Assembly (NCBI RefSeq): GCF_001424165.1
Contig: NZ_LMOJ01000023.1
Span: 1-64,000, forward strand
DNA: 64,000 nucleotides
Source of the DNA: Massilia sp. Leaf139
GTDB lineage: Bacteria > Pseudomonadota > Gammaproteobacteria > Burkholderiales > Burkholderiaceae_D
Direction of reading: 5' to 3'
The first letter of the stretch is position 1; every line of letters begins with the position of its first letter. Shown piece by piece: positions 57,658-64,000 of the stretch. The notes under the pieces were generated by a model, which was not told the DNA's origin, ran no database searches, and saw only the letters and a list, made by a program, of their open reading frames with translations. The translations under genes and the position numbers were made by a program.

Positions 57658-58911
57658 ATGACGAGCATCACCCTCGATGCGCTGGAAACCCGCGCGCCCG
57701 AAGAACGCGAACGCGACCTGCTGGCGCGCCTGCCCGGCCTGGTCGCCCGCGCCCAGCAGGTGCCCGGCTGGGCCAGGATTCTGGACGGAGTCGACCCGCA
57801 CACCATCACCAGCCGCGCCGCGCTGGCGCAACTGCCGGTGACGCGTAAATCGGATCTAAAAGCGCTGCAGGAAGCGACGCCGCCCTTCGGCGGACTGACC
57901 GCGACGCCGACCAGCGAACTGGCGCACGTGTTCATGTCGCCGGGCCCGATCTTCGACCCCGAAGGGAGAAGCGCCGACTGGTGGCGCTTCGCGCGGCCGA
58001 TGTATGCGGCGGGCGTGCGCCGCGGCGGCCTGCTCCAGAACTGCTTCAGCTATCACTTCACGCCGGCCGCTTTCATGGTCGAAAGCGGCGCCGCCCGCAT
58101 CGGCTGCGGCGTGATCCCGGCCGGCACCGGGCAGACGGAGATGCAGGTGCAAGCCATGGCCGCGCTCAGGCCGAGCACCTATGTCGGCACGCCCTCGTTT
58201 TTACGCATCATCATCGAAAAGGCGCGCGAAATGGGTGCCGACATCGGCAGCGTACAACACGCCCTGGTCGGCGCCGAGGCCCTGCCGGAATCGCTGCGGG
58301 GCTGGTTCCGCGACAACGGCGTGCCGCACGTGTTCCAGACCTATGCCTCGGCCGACATCGGCAGCATCGCTTACGAGACGGCGACCGACGGCGTGCTCGA
58401 TCCGGGCATGGTGCTCGACGAGGAGGTGTTATTGGAAATCGTGCGGCCCGGCAGCGGCGAGCCGGTGGCGCCGGGCGATATTGGCGAAGTGGTGGTCACC
58501 CTGTTCAACCGCGACTATCCGCTGATCCGTTTCGCCACCGGGGATCTGTCGGCGCTGCTGCTGGACGCGGCGCCGAACCTGCGCACCAACAGCCGCATCA
58601 AGGGCTGGATGGGGCGCGCCGACCAGACCACCAAGGTGCGCGCCATGTTCGTGCATGCCTCGCAGGTGCAGAACATCGTGCGCCGCCATCCGGAAGTGGT
58701 CAAAGCGCGACTGGTCGTCTCGGGCCAGATGGCGAACGATGTGATGACCCTGCACTGCGAAGTGGCGGGCACGCCGGATGCGCAGCTGGCCGGCGCGATC
58801 GCGGCCTCGATCCGCGATGTCACCAAGCTGCGCGGCGAAGTCGCCTTCGTTGCGCCCGGCACCCTGCCGGACGACGGCAAGTCGATCGAGGATGCGCGTG
58901 ACTATAGCTGA
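57658..58911 (+). CDS. Phenylacetate-CoA ligase-family protein with altered P-loop
   Basis: A 417-residue PaaK-like adenylating protein. The fold-typical pieces are present: QTYASADIGSIAYE, RFATGDLS, GRADQTTKVRAMFV and a C-terminal Lys (DDGKSIEDARD). The Ser/Gly/Thr-rich phosphate motif (SSGTTGKPT in PaaK) is replaced by FMSPGPIFDPEG at 92-103. Activity as a standard CoA ligase is therefore uncertain. It overlaps the following thioesterase gene by 14 bp and belongs to the ABC operon. Confidence 0.82.
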   Translation: MTSITLDALETRAPEERERDLLARLPGLVARAQQVPGWARILDGVDPHTITSRAALAQLPVTRKSDLKALQEATPPFGGLTATPTSELAHVFMSPGPIFDPEGRSADWWRFARPMYAAGVRRGGLLQNCFSYHFTPAAFMVESGAARIGCGVIPAGTGQTEMQVQAMAALRPSTYVGTPSFLRIIIEKAREMGADIGSVQHALVGAEALPESLRGWFRDNGVPHVFQTYASADIGSIAYETATDGVLDPGMVLDEEVLLEIVRPGSGEPVAPGDIGEVVVTLFNRDYPLIRFATGDLSALLLDAAPNLRTNSRIKGWMGRADQTTKVRAMFVHASQVQNIVRRHPEVVKARLVVSGQMANDVMTLHCEVAGTPDAQLAGAIAASIRDVTKLRGEVAFVAPGTLPDDGKSIEDARDYS

Positions 58912-59362
58912 GGGAGAAGGCGCGAGCACGATCGATGCGCAGGTGGCCGAGCGGGTGCGCGCCAGCTTCGCGCGCCAGAACGCGATGCGCCTGATCCGGG
59001 CGCGCCTGGCACTGGTCGCGCACGGCCGCACCGAGATCCACCTGCCGCACTGGGATGGACTGGAACAGCAGCACGGGTTCATCCACGGCGGCGTGGTCGG
59101 CATGATTGCCGATTCGGCGGCCGGCTACGCGGCCATGACGGTAGCCGCGCCGGGCGCATCGGTGCTGACCGTCGAATACAAGATGAATTTGCTGGCGCCG
59201 GCCGATGGCGAGTATCTGGTGGCGCGCGGCGCCGTCGTGCGGCCGGGACGCACGCTGATCGTCACCCGCGCCGAGGTGTTCGCCATCCGCGACGGCCAGG
59301 AAATCCTGTGCGCGCTGATGCAGCAGACCATCATGGCCATGCATGGCAAGGAGGAAAAGTAG
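58898..59362 (+). CDS. PaaI-family hotdog thioesterase
   Basis: A 154-residue hotdog-fold protein. HGFIHGGVVGMIADSAAGYAA is the catalytic helix signature (HGG-x-Asp type) and TVEYKMNLLAPADG is conserved. It should hydrolyse acyl- or aroyl-CoA thioesters, perhaps resetting CoA made by the operon's ligases. GTG at 58898 has GAGG five bases upstream; an ATG two codons earlier is possible. It is the last gene of the operon. Confidence 0.87.
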   Translation: MTIAEGEGASTIDAQVAERVRASFARQNAMRLIRARLALVAHGRTEIHLPHWDGLEQQHGFIHGGVVGMIADSAAGYAAMTVAAPGASVLTVEYKMNLLAPADGEYLVARGAVVRPGRTLIVTRAEVFAIRDGQEILCALMQQTIMAMHGKEEK

Positions 59363-59437
59363 CGCCCTGCCAAATGTCCGCCTGTTATTGGGAATATTCG
59401 CGATAATTGGAGCACTCACCCTTTACCGTCAATACCC

Positions 59438-60058
59438 ATGCAAGATTTTCATGTTACGCGCGCCCAGGCCCTACTGGAACATGCGCACGAGATCGTTACC
59501 CCGGAACAGGTGCAGGCCGCCGTGCGCCATGTGGCGGACGTGCTCAACGAACGCTTCCAGGCCCCCGGCGCCGGCTTCCCGCTGGTACTGGGCGTAATGG
59601 GTGGCGCCGTCGTGTTCACGGGCACCCTGCTGCCCCAGCTCGCCTTTCCGCTCGAGTTCGACTACATCCACGTCAGCCGCTATGGCGACGACGACCGCGG
59701 TGGACAAGTCGTGTGGAAAGTCATTCCGCGCCAGAACGTGGCCGGACGCACGATCGTCGTGCTGGACGATATCCTCGACGAAGGAGAAACCCTGGCCCAT
59801 GTGAAGCAACGCCTGCTCGACATGGGCGCGGCCGAGGTCATCATCGCCGTGTTCGCCGACAAGGAGATCGGCCGCGGTAAACCGATCGCGGCCGACATCA
59901 CCGGCTTGACGCTGCCGAACGCCTTCGTGGTCGGCTTCGGCATGGACGTGTACGGCTATTGGCGCAACCTGCCGGGGCTGTGGTCGATCAATCCCCAGGA
60001 TCTGACGCCGAACGAACCGGCGCCGGAGTATCCGATTCCGGATGCAAAAGCCTCTTAA
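59438..60058 (+). CDS. hpt: Hypoxanthine(-guanine) phosphoribosyltransferase
   Basis: A 206-residue purine salvage enzyme that joins hypoxanthine or guanine to PRPP. The PRPP-binding motif VLDDILDEGET is at 108-118; FDYIHVSRYGDD is the flexible loop. Length is slightly above the classical 180 residues. It is 75 bp after the operon's thioesterase and has its own terminator, so is probably a separate unit. Confidence 0.93.
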   Translation: MQDFHVTRAQALLEHAHEIVTPEQVQAAVRHVADVLNERFQAPGAGFPLVLGVMGGAVVFTGTLLPQLAFPLEFDYIHVSRYGDDDRGGQVVWKVIPRQNVAGRTIVVLDDILDEGETLAHVKQRLLDMGAAEVIIAVFADKEIGRGKPIAADITGLTLPNAFVVGFGMDVYGYWRNLPGLWSINPQDLTPNEPAPEYPIPDAKAS

Positions 60059-60069
60059 ATCGTACTAAC

Positions 60070-60098
60070 AAAGGCCTCCGTGTGGAGGCCTTTGGTTT
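60070..60098 (+). terminator. Terminator after hpt
   Basis: A 10-bp perfect stem AAAGGCCTCC/GGAGGCCTTT with a 4-nt loop is followed by GGTTTT. Confidence 0.8.
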
Positions 60099-60105
60099 TG
60101 CGGAA

Positions 60106-60132
60106 GTCTTTGAGGCCAATGGCCTCAAAGAC
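60106..60132. terminator. Strong palindrome at the end of the nitronate monooxygenase-like gene
   Basis: GTCTTTGAGGCC and GGCCTCAAAGAC form a perfect 12-bp stem with an AAT loop, 7 bp beyond the 3' end of the minus-strand gene. It lacks a T tract, so it may protect mRNA ends rather than terminate. Confidence 0.5.
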
Positions 60133-60139
60133 CTCAACA

Positions 60140-61102
60140 TTATCGAAGCGCCAGGCGCTGGCGTGCTGCCTCGTACTCCTTCGTCAGCCGCTCGACCATC
60201 TCGGCCACGGTCGGCACGTCGTGCATCAGGCCCACGCCCTGGCCGGCGCCCCAGATATCTCGCCAGGCCTTGGCTTTCGAGCTGCCGTCGCCAAAGCTCA
60301 TCTTGCTCTTGTCCGATTCCGGCAGCGCGTCCGGATCGAGACCGGCATTGACGATCGATTTTTTCAGGTAGTTGCCGTGCACGCCGGTGAACAGATTCGT
60401 GTAGACCACGTCGGCCGCACTCGATTCGACGATGGCGTCGCGGTAGTCGTCGCTGACGTTCGACTCCTTCGTTGCCAGCCAGCGCGAGCCGATATACGCA
60501 AAATCGGCGCCCATCGCCTGTGCCGCCAGGATGGCGTCGCCGGTGGCGATCGAGCCGGACAGGGCGACTGGGCCATTGAAGAATTTGCGTACCTCGCCCA
60601 CCAGCGCGAACGGCGACAGCGCACCGGCATGGCCGCCGGCGCCGGCCGCGACCAGGATCAGGCCGTCGACGCCGGCTTCCAGCGCCTTGTGCGCATGGCG
60701 GATCGAGACCACGTCGTGCAGCACGATGCCGCCATAGCTGTGCACGGCGTCGAGCATCTCTTTTGGCGGCGCGCGCAAGGACGAGATGATGATCGGCACC
60801 TGGTGCTTCACGCAGACCTCGACGTCGTGCTCGAGACGGGCATTCGAGGCGTGCACGATCTGGTTCACGGCGATCGGGCCGACCTTCAAGCCGGGATTGG
60901 CGGCCTGGTAATCGGCCAGCTCTTTCTGCAGGTCGGTCAGCCAGGTATCGAGCAGCTCGGCCGGGCGGGCATTCAGGGCCGGGAAGGAACCGACGATCCC
61001 CGCCTTGCACTGCGCCGCGACCAGGGCCGGGCCGCTGGCGATGAACATCGGCGAGGCGATGACGGGTAAGGAGAGGTTTTGCAATACGGTGGGCAGCGTC
61101 AT
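60140..61102 (-). CDS. NAD(P)H-dependent flavin oxidoreductase / nitronate monooxygenase-like
   Basis: A 320-residue FMN TIM-barrel enzyme. LPVIASPMFIASGPALVAAQCKAGIVGSFPALNARP is the N-terminal signature; AGAGGHAG and ALSGSIATGDAILAAQAMGADFAYIGSRW bind FMN. Members oxidise nitronates or act as enoyl reductases, and the substrate here is not determined. It is on the minus strand with hpt convergent and a strong palindrome between. Confidence 0.9.
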   Translation of the reverse strand: MTLPTVLQNLSLPVIASPMFIASGPALVAAQCKAGIVGSFPALNARPAELLDTWLTDLQKELADYQAANPGLKVGPIAVNQIVHASNARLEHDVEVCVKHQVPIIISSLRAPPKEMLDAVHSYGGIVLHDVVSIRHAHKALEAGVDGLILVAAGAGGHAGALSPFALVGEVRKFFNGPVALSGSIATGDAILAAQAMGADFAYIGSRWLATKESNVSDDYRDAIVESSAADVVYTNLFTGVHGNYLKKSIVNAGLDPDALPESDKSKMSFGDGSSKAKAWRDIWGAGQGVGLMHDVPTVAEMVERLTKEYEAARQRLALR

Positions 61103-61189
61103 GGGCAGCTTTCGGCTTGGGGTTATTCGGACTGGCTGTCAGATTATAGGGGCAAAAAAGCACGACCGTGCTAGATCGGCGGCTCTAAA

Positions 61190-62257
61190 TTATGCGTCGA
61201 CGAGAAATGCGCCGTCGATGCGGGCGGCGCGGGCGCGGATCAGGGAGGCGATGGCCCAGGTGGCGAGCTTGGTGTAGAGGGCGTCGTGCGGCGTGGTATG
61301 CGTGCCGGCGTTGGACGCGTGGGCGGGAGGCCCGCCCACCCTACGGGTCGACGCGCCTGCTGTAGGGTGGACGGGTTCCCCGTCCACGCGTTCAACCCGC
61401 GCCCCCTCACCCGCAAGCGCGGCGATATCGATCTGCCGCAGCGCACTGTTCACCACCGGAATCGAGGCCAGCAGTCCGGGCACGTCCGCCAGCGCCACGC
61501 GCTGGCGCTCGAGCAGCAAGAATTTCACCAGCACCTTGACCGCGTTCTCCGCATTGCGGCTGGGCGCCGCCGATAAATAATCGAGCCGCGAATACGCGCG
61601 CTCCAAAGCGCCCGCCACATCCGTGAACATGCGCCCGTGCCCGGGAATGACCAGGCGCGCGTCGAGCGTGGCGATCAGATCGAGCGTGGCACGCGCTTCC
61701 TCGAAACCGGACTCGCCGTCGAGCTCCGGAAAAATGACCCCGAAACCGTTTTCCCACAGGGCATCGCCCGCGATCAGGATGCCCTCGCCCGGGCAGAACA
61801 GTAATAGGGCGTGCGGATCGTGGCCGGGCGCGGCCAGCACCTGCCAACTCAAGTCGCCTAGTTCCAATGCTTGACCCGGCCTGAGTAGCGCATCGAAGGT
61901 AAACCGGGCGCATTGCTGGCCGGTGGCGCGGTAACTCAGCGCGTCCTCGTCCCAGGCCGCGACTTTACCTGCTTCGGCCGCGGGAATCGCCGTGTGGCAG
62001 CCGTAGGCCGCCTGCAAGGCCGCATTGCCGCCGCAGTGATCCGAATGCAGGTGGGTGTTCAGCAGGCGCGCCAGCGGGCGCCCGTCCAGGGCGTGGTGCA
62101 CCAGCGCCAGCGTTTGCGGCGCGTGGGTGACATAGCCGCTGTCGACCAGCGCCGGCGATTCCCCCGTAAACAGCACGTTGTTCGAGGACAGCCAGCCGCG
62201 TTCGAACATGCGCATCGTTGCGGGCAAAACGGGCAAGGCCGGCGCGGCGGACGTCAT
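61190..62257 (-). CDS. MBL-fold metallo-hydrolase with REP-derived insert
   Basis: A 355-residue beta-lactamase-fold hydrolase. THLHSDHCGGN is the dizinc motif, with later ligands in APGHDPHALL, IAGDALWENGFG and IPGHG. A C-terminal helical domain follows. Residues of about 290-315 (GEPVHPTAGASTRRVGGPP) are encoded by an inverted pair of REP-like palindromes; the frame stays open and resumes in an apparently native tail. The ATG at 62257 lies 1 bp after the DUF1289 stop. The substrate is unknown (glyoxalase II-like or RNase-type are alternatives). Confidence 0.85.
   Translation of the reverse strand: MTSAAPALPVLPATMRMFERGWLSSNNVLFTGESPALVDSGYVTHAPQTLALVHHALDGRPLARLLNTHLHSDHCGGNAALQAAYGCHTAIPAAEAGKVAAWDEDALSYRATGQQCARFTFDALLRPGQALELGDLSWQVLAAPGHDPHALLLFCPGEGILIAGDALWENGFGVIFPELDGESGFEEARATLDLIATLDARLVIPGHGRMFTDVAGALERAYSRLDYLSAAPSRNAENAVKVLVKFLLLERQRVALADVPGLLASIPVVNSALRQIDIAALAGEGARVERVDGEPVHPTAGASTRRVGGPPAHASNAGTHTTPHDALYTKLATWAIASLIRARAARIDGAFLVDA
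61315..61344 (-). repeat. REP-like palindrome inside the MBL gene, copy A
   Basis: On the minus strand it reads GTAGGGTGGGCGGG, a short loop, CCCGCCCACGCGT: GTAG head plus a stem with one mismatch. It lies within coding sequence. Confidence 0.7.
61362..61390 (+). repeat. REP-like palindrome inside the MBL gene, copy B
   Basis: GTAGGGTGGACGGG, loop TTC, CCCGTCCACGCG: inverted relative to copy A, 17 bp away, making a BIME-like doublet. The ends share GTAGGGTGG and CCACGCG with the copies at 48365 and 48477. Confidence 0.7.
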
Positions 62258-62258
62258 C

Positions 62259-62465
62259 TCAGCCGAAGTCGAGCTGCGCTTCGCGGCGCCGGATCTCGGC
62301 CCAGACGGCGCGTTTGACCTCGTCGCTGGCGCCGCCCCAGGCGACGATCTCGTCGATCGTGCGCAGGCAGCCGCGGCACAGCCCGGTTTTAGCGTCCATC
62401 TCGCACAGGCTGATGCAGGGAGACGGCACCGGGGTTTGCAGCTCGGGGGAGGACAGTGCACTCAT
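62259..62465 (-). CDS. DUF1289-family small protein
   Basis: A 68-residue protein with the four-Cys pattern of DUF1289: PCISLCEMDAKTGLCRGCLRT, likely a small metal-binding site. Its ATG overlaps the stop of the upstream thioesterase-like gene (ATGA), and its stop lies 1 bp before the MBL gene start. The three form a tightly coupled operon. Confidence 0.9.
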   Translation of the reverse strand: MSALSSPELQTPVPSPCISLCEMDAKTGLCRGCLRTIDEIVAWGGASDEVKRAVWAEIRRREAQLDFG

Positions 62466-62905
62466 GCGGCCGCCTCGCCGGCCGCATGCCGTTCCAGTTT
62501 ATTCGCGACGCGCATATTAAAACGCTGGGGATCGATCACGCAGCGTTCATGCGTGCCCTCGCAGATGCGTTCCTGATCGTCCCAGGCCTGCACTCTGAAA
62601 CGCACGCGCTGGCCCTCGACGGCGACGACTTCGCCCTCGATGCGCAGGGTCATGCCGGGTGGCGTCGGCGCCAGATGTTGAAAGCTGACCATGGTACCCA
62701 GGCTCTGTTCGCGCGGCCAATCAAGGAAGGGCATCATCCCGTGCACGCAGGCGAGCTCCATCATGCCGACCATGTAGCCGGTGGCGAGCACGTCGGGCAT
62801 GTCCTGGCAGAACGGGGTGTCGTGGTACAGCTGCGGCACGGTCGCGCGCGGCGGCACTGTGTACTGCCATGCGAAGCGCAGGCCGGGTTGTAATTCTGGA
62901 CTCAT
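62462..62905 (-). CDS. Hotdog-fold thioesterase-like protein
   Basis: A 147-residue protein of the fluoroacetyl-CoA thioesterase-like hotdog group: VPPRATVPQLY, VLATGYMVGMMELACVHGM (helix) and SLGTMVSFQHLAPTPPGMTL are conserved. The likely role is hydrolysis of an acyl-CoA. ATG at 62905 is used; an in-frame TTG lies 24 bases earlier and neither has a clear ribosome binding site. It is first in the operon with the DUF1289 and MBL genes. Confidence 0.8.
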   Translation of the reverse strand: MSPELQPGLRFAWQYTVPPRATVPQLYHDTPFCQDMPDVLATGYMVGMMELACVHGMMPFLDWPREQSLGTMVSFQHLAPTPPGMTLRIEGEVVAVEGQRVRFRVQAWDDQERICEGTHERCVIDPQRFNMRVANKLERHAAGEAAA

Positions 62906-63040
62906 GAAGAAAGAGATTACCCGATTCAATCGAATCGCGCTTGACCGCGGAGCTCAGGAGCGTAGACTGACACCCAAATTAAACCATCCAGGTGGATGGT
63001 AACGGGATGGTAAAAGAGCATATCAAGGATGGGAGGCAGC

Positions 63041-63469
63041 ATGCGCGGCCAAGTCGTGAACACGAACGAAACGAAACAAAAGCTGGCGGACTCGGAAAAA
63101 ATCACGATCAACCTGGGCATGATCGACCTCGGCCAGATCGACCTGCTGGTCAGCGAGGGCTTTTATAGCAACCGCACGGATCTGATCCGCACCGCCATCC
63201 GCAACCAGTTGAACACGCATGCCGACGTGGTGCGGCAAACCGTCGCCCGCCGCAGCCTGGTGCTCGGCATGCACCACTATTCCCGGGCCGACCTGGAAGC
63301 GGCGCAGGCCGCCGGCATCCGCCTGCAGATCCAGGTACTCGGCATGGCCAGCATCGCCAGCGACGTCCCGGTCGAGCTGGCCCTGGCCACCATCGAATCG
63401 ATTTCGGTTCTCGGCGCGCTGCACGCAAGCAGCGCCGTCAAGGCCGCACTGGCAGAGCGCATGCTGTAA
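63041..63469 (+). CDS. CopG-like ribbon-helix-helix regulator
   Basis: A 142-residue DNA-binding protein. A ribbon-helix-helix domain (about 19-60: KITINLGMIDLGQIDLLV, then SNRTDLIRTAIRNQL) is followed by a C-terminal part (about 85-140) not recognised. GGGAGG four bases before the ATG at 63041 decides the start. It lies 19 bp before the esterase gene, so it may autoregulate this pair. Confidence 0.85.
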   Translation: MRGQVVNTNETKQKLADSEKITINLGMIDLGQIDLLVSEGFYSNRTDLIRTAIRNQLNTHADVVRQTVARRSLVLGMHHYSRADLEAAQAAGIRLQIQVLGMASIASDVPVELALATIESISVLGALHASSAVKAALAERML

Positions 63470-63488
63470 GCGCACACAAGGAAGCCAC

Positions 63489-64000
63489 ATGAAACTGAAC
63501 ATGAACAATAAGCTGTTCGCGCAAATGCGCGCCGCCACCCGCAACCTGCTGCACAAGCCGCAGGTCGATACCAGCAAGGTGATCCAGGACGCGCTCAAGA
63601 ACGCCTCGGCCATGACCCAGGCAGCGCAGGCGCACATGCACGGCCTGTCGCAGGCGAACGGCAAGCAACACTTGCGCACCCCGGCCGACGTGCCCGACAT
63701 GCTGGCCGAACTGAGCCGCACCTTCGGCCACGGCGGCGCGGCCGCCAACGAGCCGGCGACTTTGCTGCCCGGCACCTTCAGCAGCGCCACATTCACGAAC
63801 CGCGCCGGCACCCGCAGCTACAAGCTCTATGTGCCGAGCAGCTACACCGGCCAGCCGACGGCCCTCGTCGTCATGCTGCACGGCTGCACCCAGGATCCGG
63901 ACGACTTCGCCACCGGCACGCAAATGAACGTGCTAGCTGAAGAGACCGGCTGCCTGGTCGTGTATCCGGCGCAATCGCAGCAAGCCAATTCCTCGCGCTG
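63489..64000 (+). CDS. PHB-depolymerase-family esterase, N-terminal part (cut by window end)
   Basis: The first 170 codons of an alpha/beta-hydrolase of the LpqC/PHB-depolymerase esterase family. After an N-terminal region of about 95 residues comes RSYKLYVPSSYTG, the oxyanion motif LVVMLHGCTQDPDDFATGTQMN and LVVYPAQS; the nucleophile Ser would lie beyond the window. No clear signal peptide is visible, suggesting an intracellular enzyme. AAGGAAG precedes the ATG. It may act on polyhydroxybutyrate-related polymers made by the pha pathway. Confidence 0.88.
   Translation, partial: MKLNMNNKLFAQMRAATRNLLHKPQVDTSKVIQDALKNASAMTQAAQAHMHGLSQANGKQHLRTPADVPDMLAELSRTFGHGGAAANEPATLLPGTFSSATFTNRAGTRSYKLYVPSSYTGQPTALVVMLHGCTQDPDDFATGTQMNVLAEETGCLVVYPAQSQQANSSR

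Overview
The window reads as a high-GC betaproteobacterial chromosome segment, most likely Burkholderiales, family Oxalobacteraceae (Massilia-like). This is inferred from the gene families and their order: phaA-phaB, minCDE, hemA-prfA-prmC, kup, ettA, a Liv-type ABC cluster with acyl-CoA ligases, tandem M13 peptidases and a PEP-CTERM-like protein. No database search was possible. About 60 protein genes, one tRNA and several mobile or repeat elements are annotated; most of the window is ordinary core chromosome.

Layout. 1-603: 3' end of an IS3-type element, a gene-free remnant and tRNA-Arg(CCG). 0.8-4.4 kb: a membrane-anchored dihaem cytochrome c and a large lipoprotein of unknown function. 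4.5-8.85 kb: two tandem M13 metallopeptidases on the minus strand. 9.1-13 kb: a candidate small RNA, an S41 protease, a FabH-like synthase and a membrane protein. 13-18.9 kb: minus-strand metabolic genes (FadH-like reductase, proline iminopeptidase, PLP enzyme). 19-21 kb: phaB and phaA. 21.4-23.3 kb: minCDE. 23.7-28.5 kb: an orphan response regulator, a MITE-like element, then hemA, prfA, dsbB and prmC. 28.5-33.9 kb: a DUF885 protein and gshA with a histone-deacetylase-like protein and an ElaA acetyltransferase. 33.9-41.7 kb: HAF-repeat protein, FKBP, kup, rarD, ettA, a REP-associated tyrosine transposase (RAYT) and a beta-barrel protein. 41.8-48.3 kb: small housekeeping and unknown genes ending with an aminopeptidase P. 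48.5-49.8 kb: a complete IS481-type insertion sequence. 49.8-59.4 kb: a Crp/Fnr regulator divergent from an eight-gene operon. 59.4-64 kb: hpt, a nitronate monooxygenase-like enzyme, an MBL hydrolase operon, and a CopG-like regulator in front of a PHB-depolymerase-type esterase cut by the window end.

Three things stand out. (1) The operon at 50.6-59.4 kb joins two CoA ligases, a complete branched-chain-amino-acid-type ABC importer and a hotdog thioesterase. A perfect palindrome sits exactly 41.5 bp upstream of the predicted start site, the position expected for activation by the divergent Crp/Fnr protein. (2) A family of GTAG-headed REP-like palindromes is scattered through the window together with a RAYT gene. 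One copy is split by the IS481 element and an inverted pair lies inside an MBL-hydrolase reading frame that stays open. (3) The histone-deacetylase-like protein has lost a zinc-ligand Asp and the catalytic Tyr while keeping the rest of the active site.
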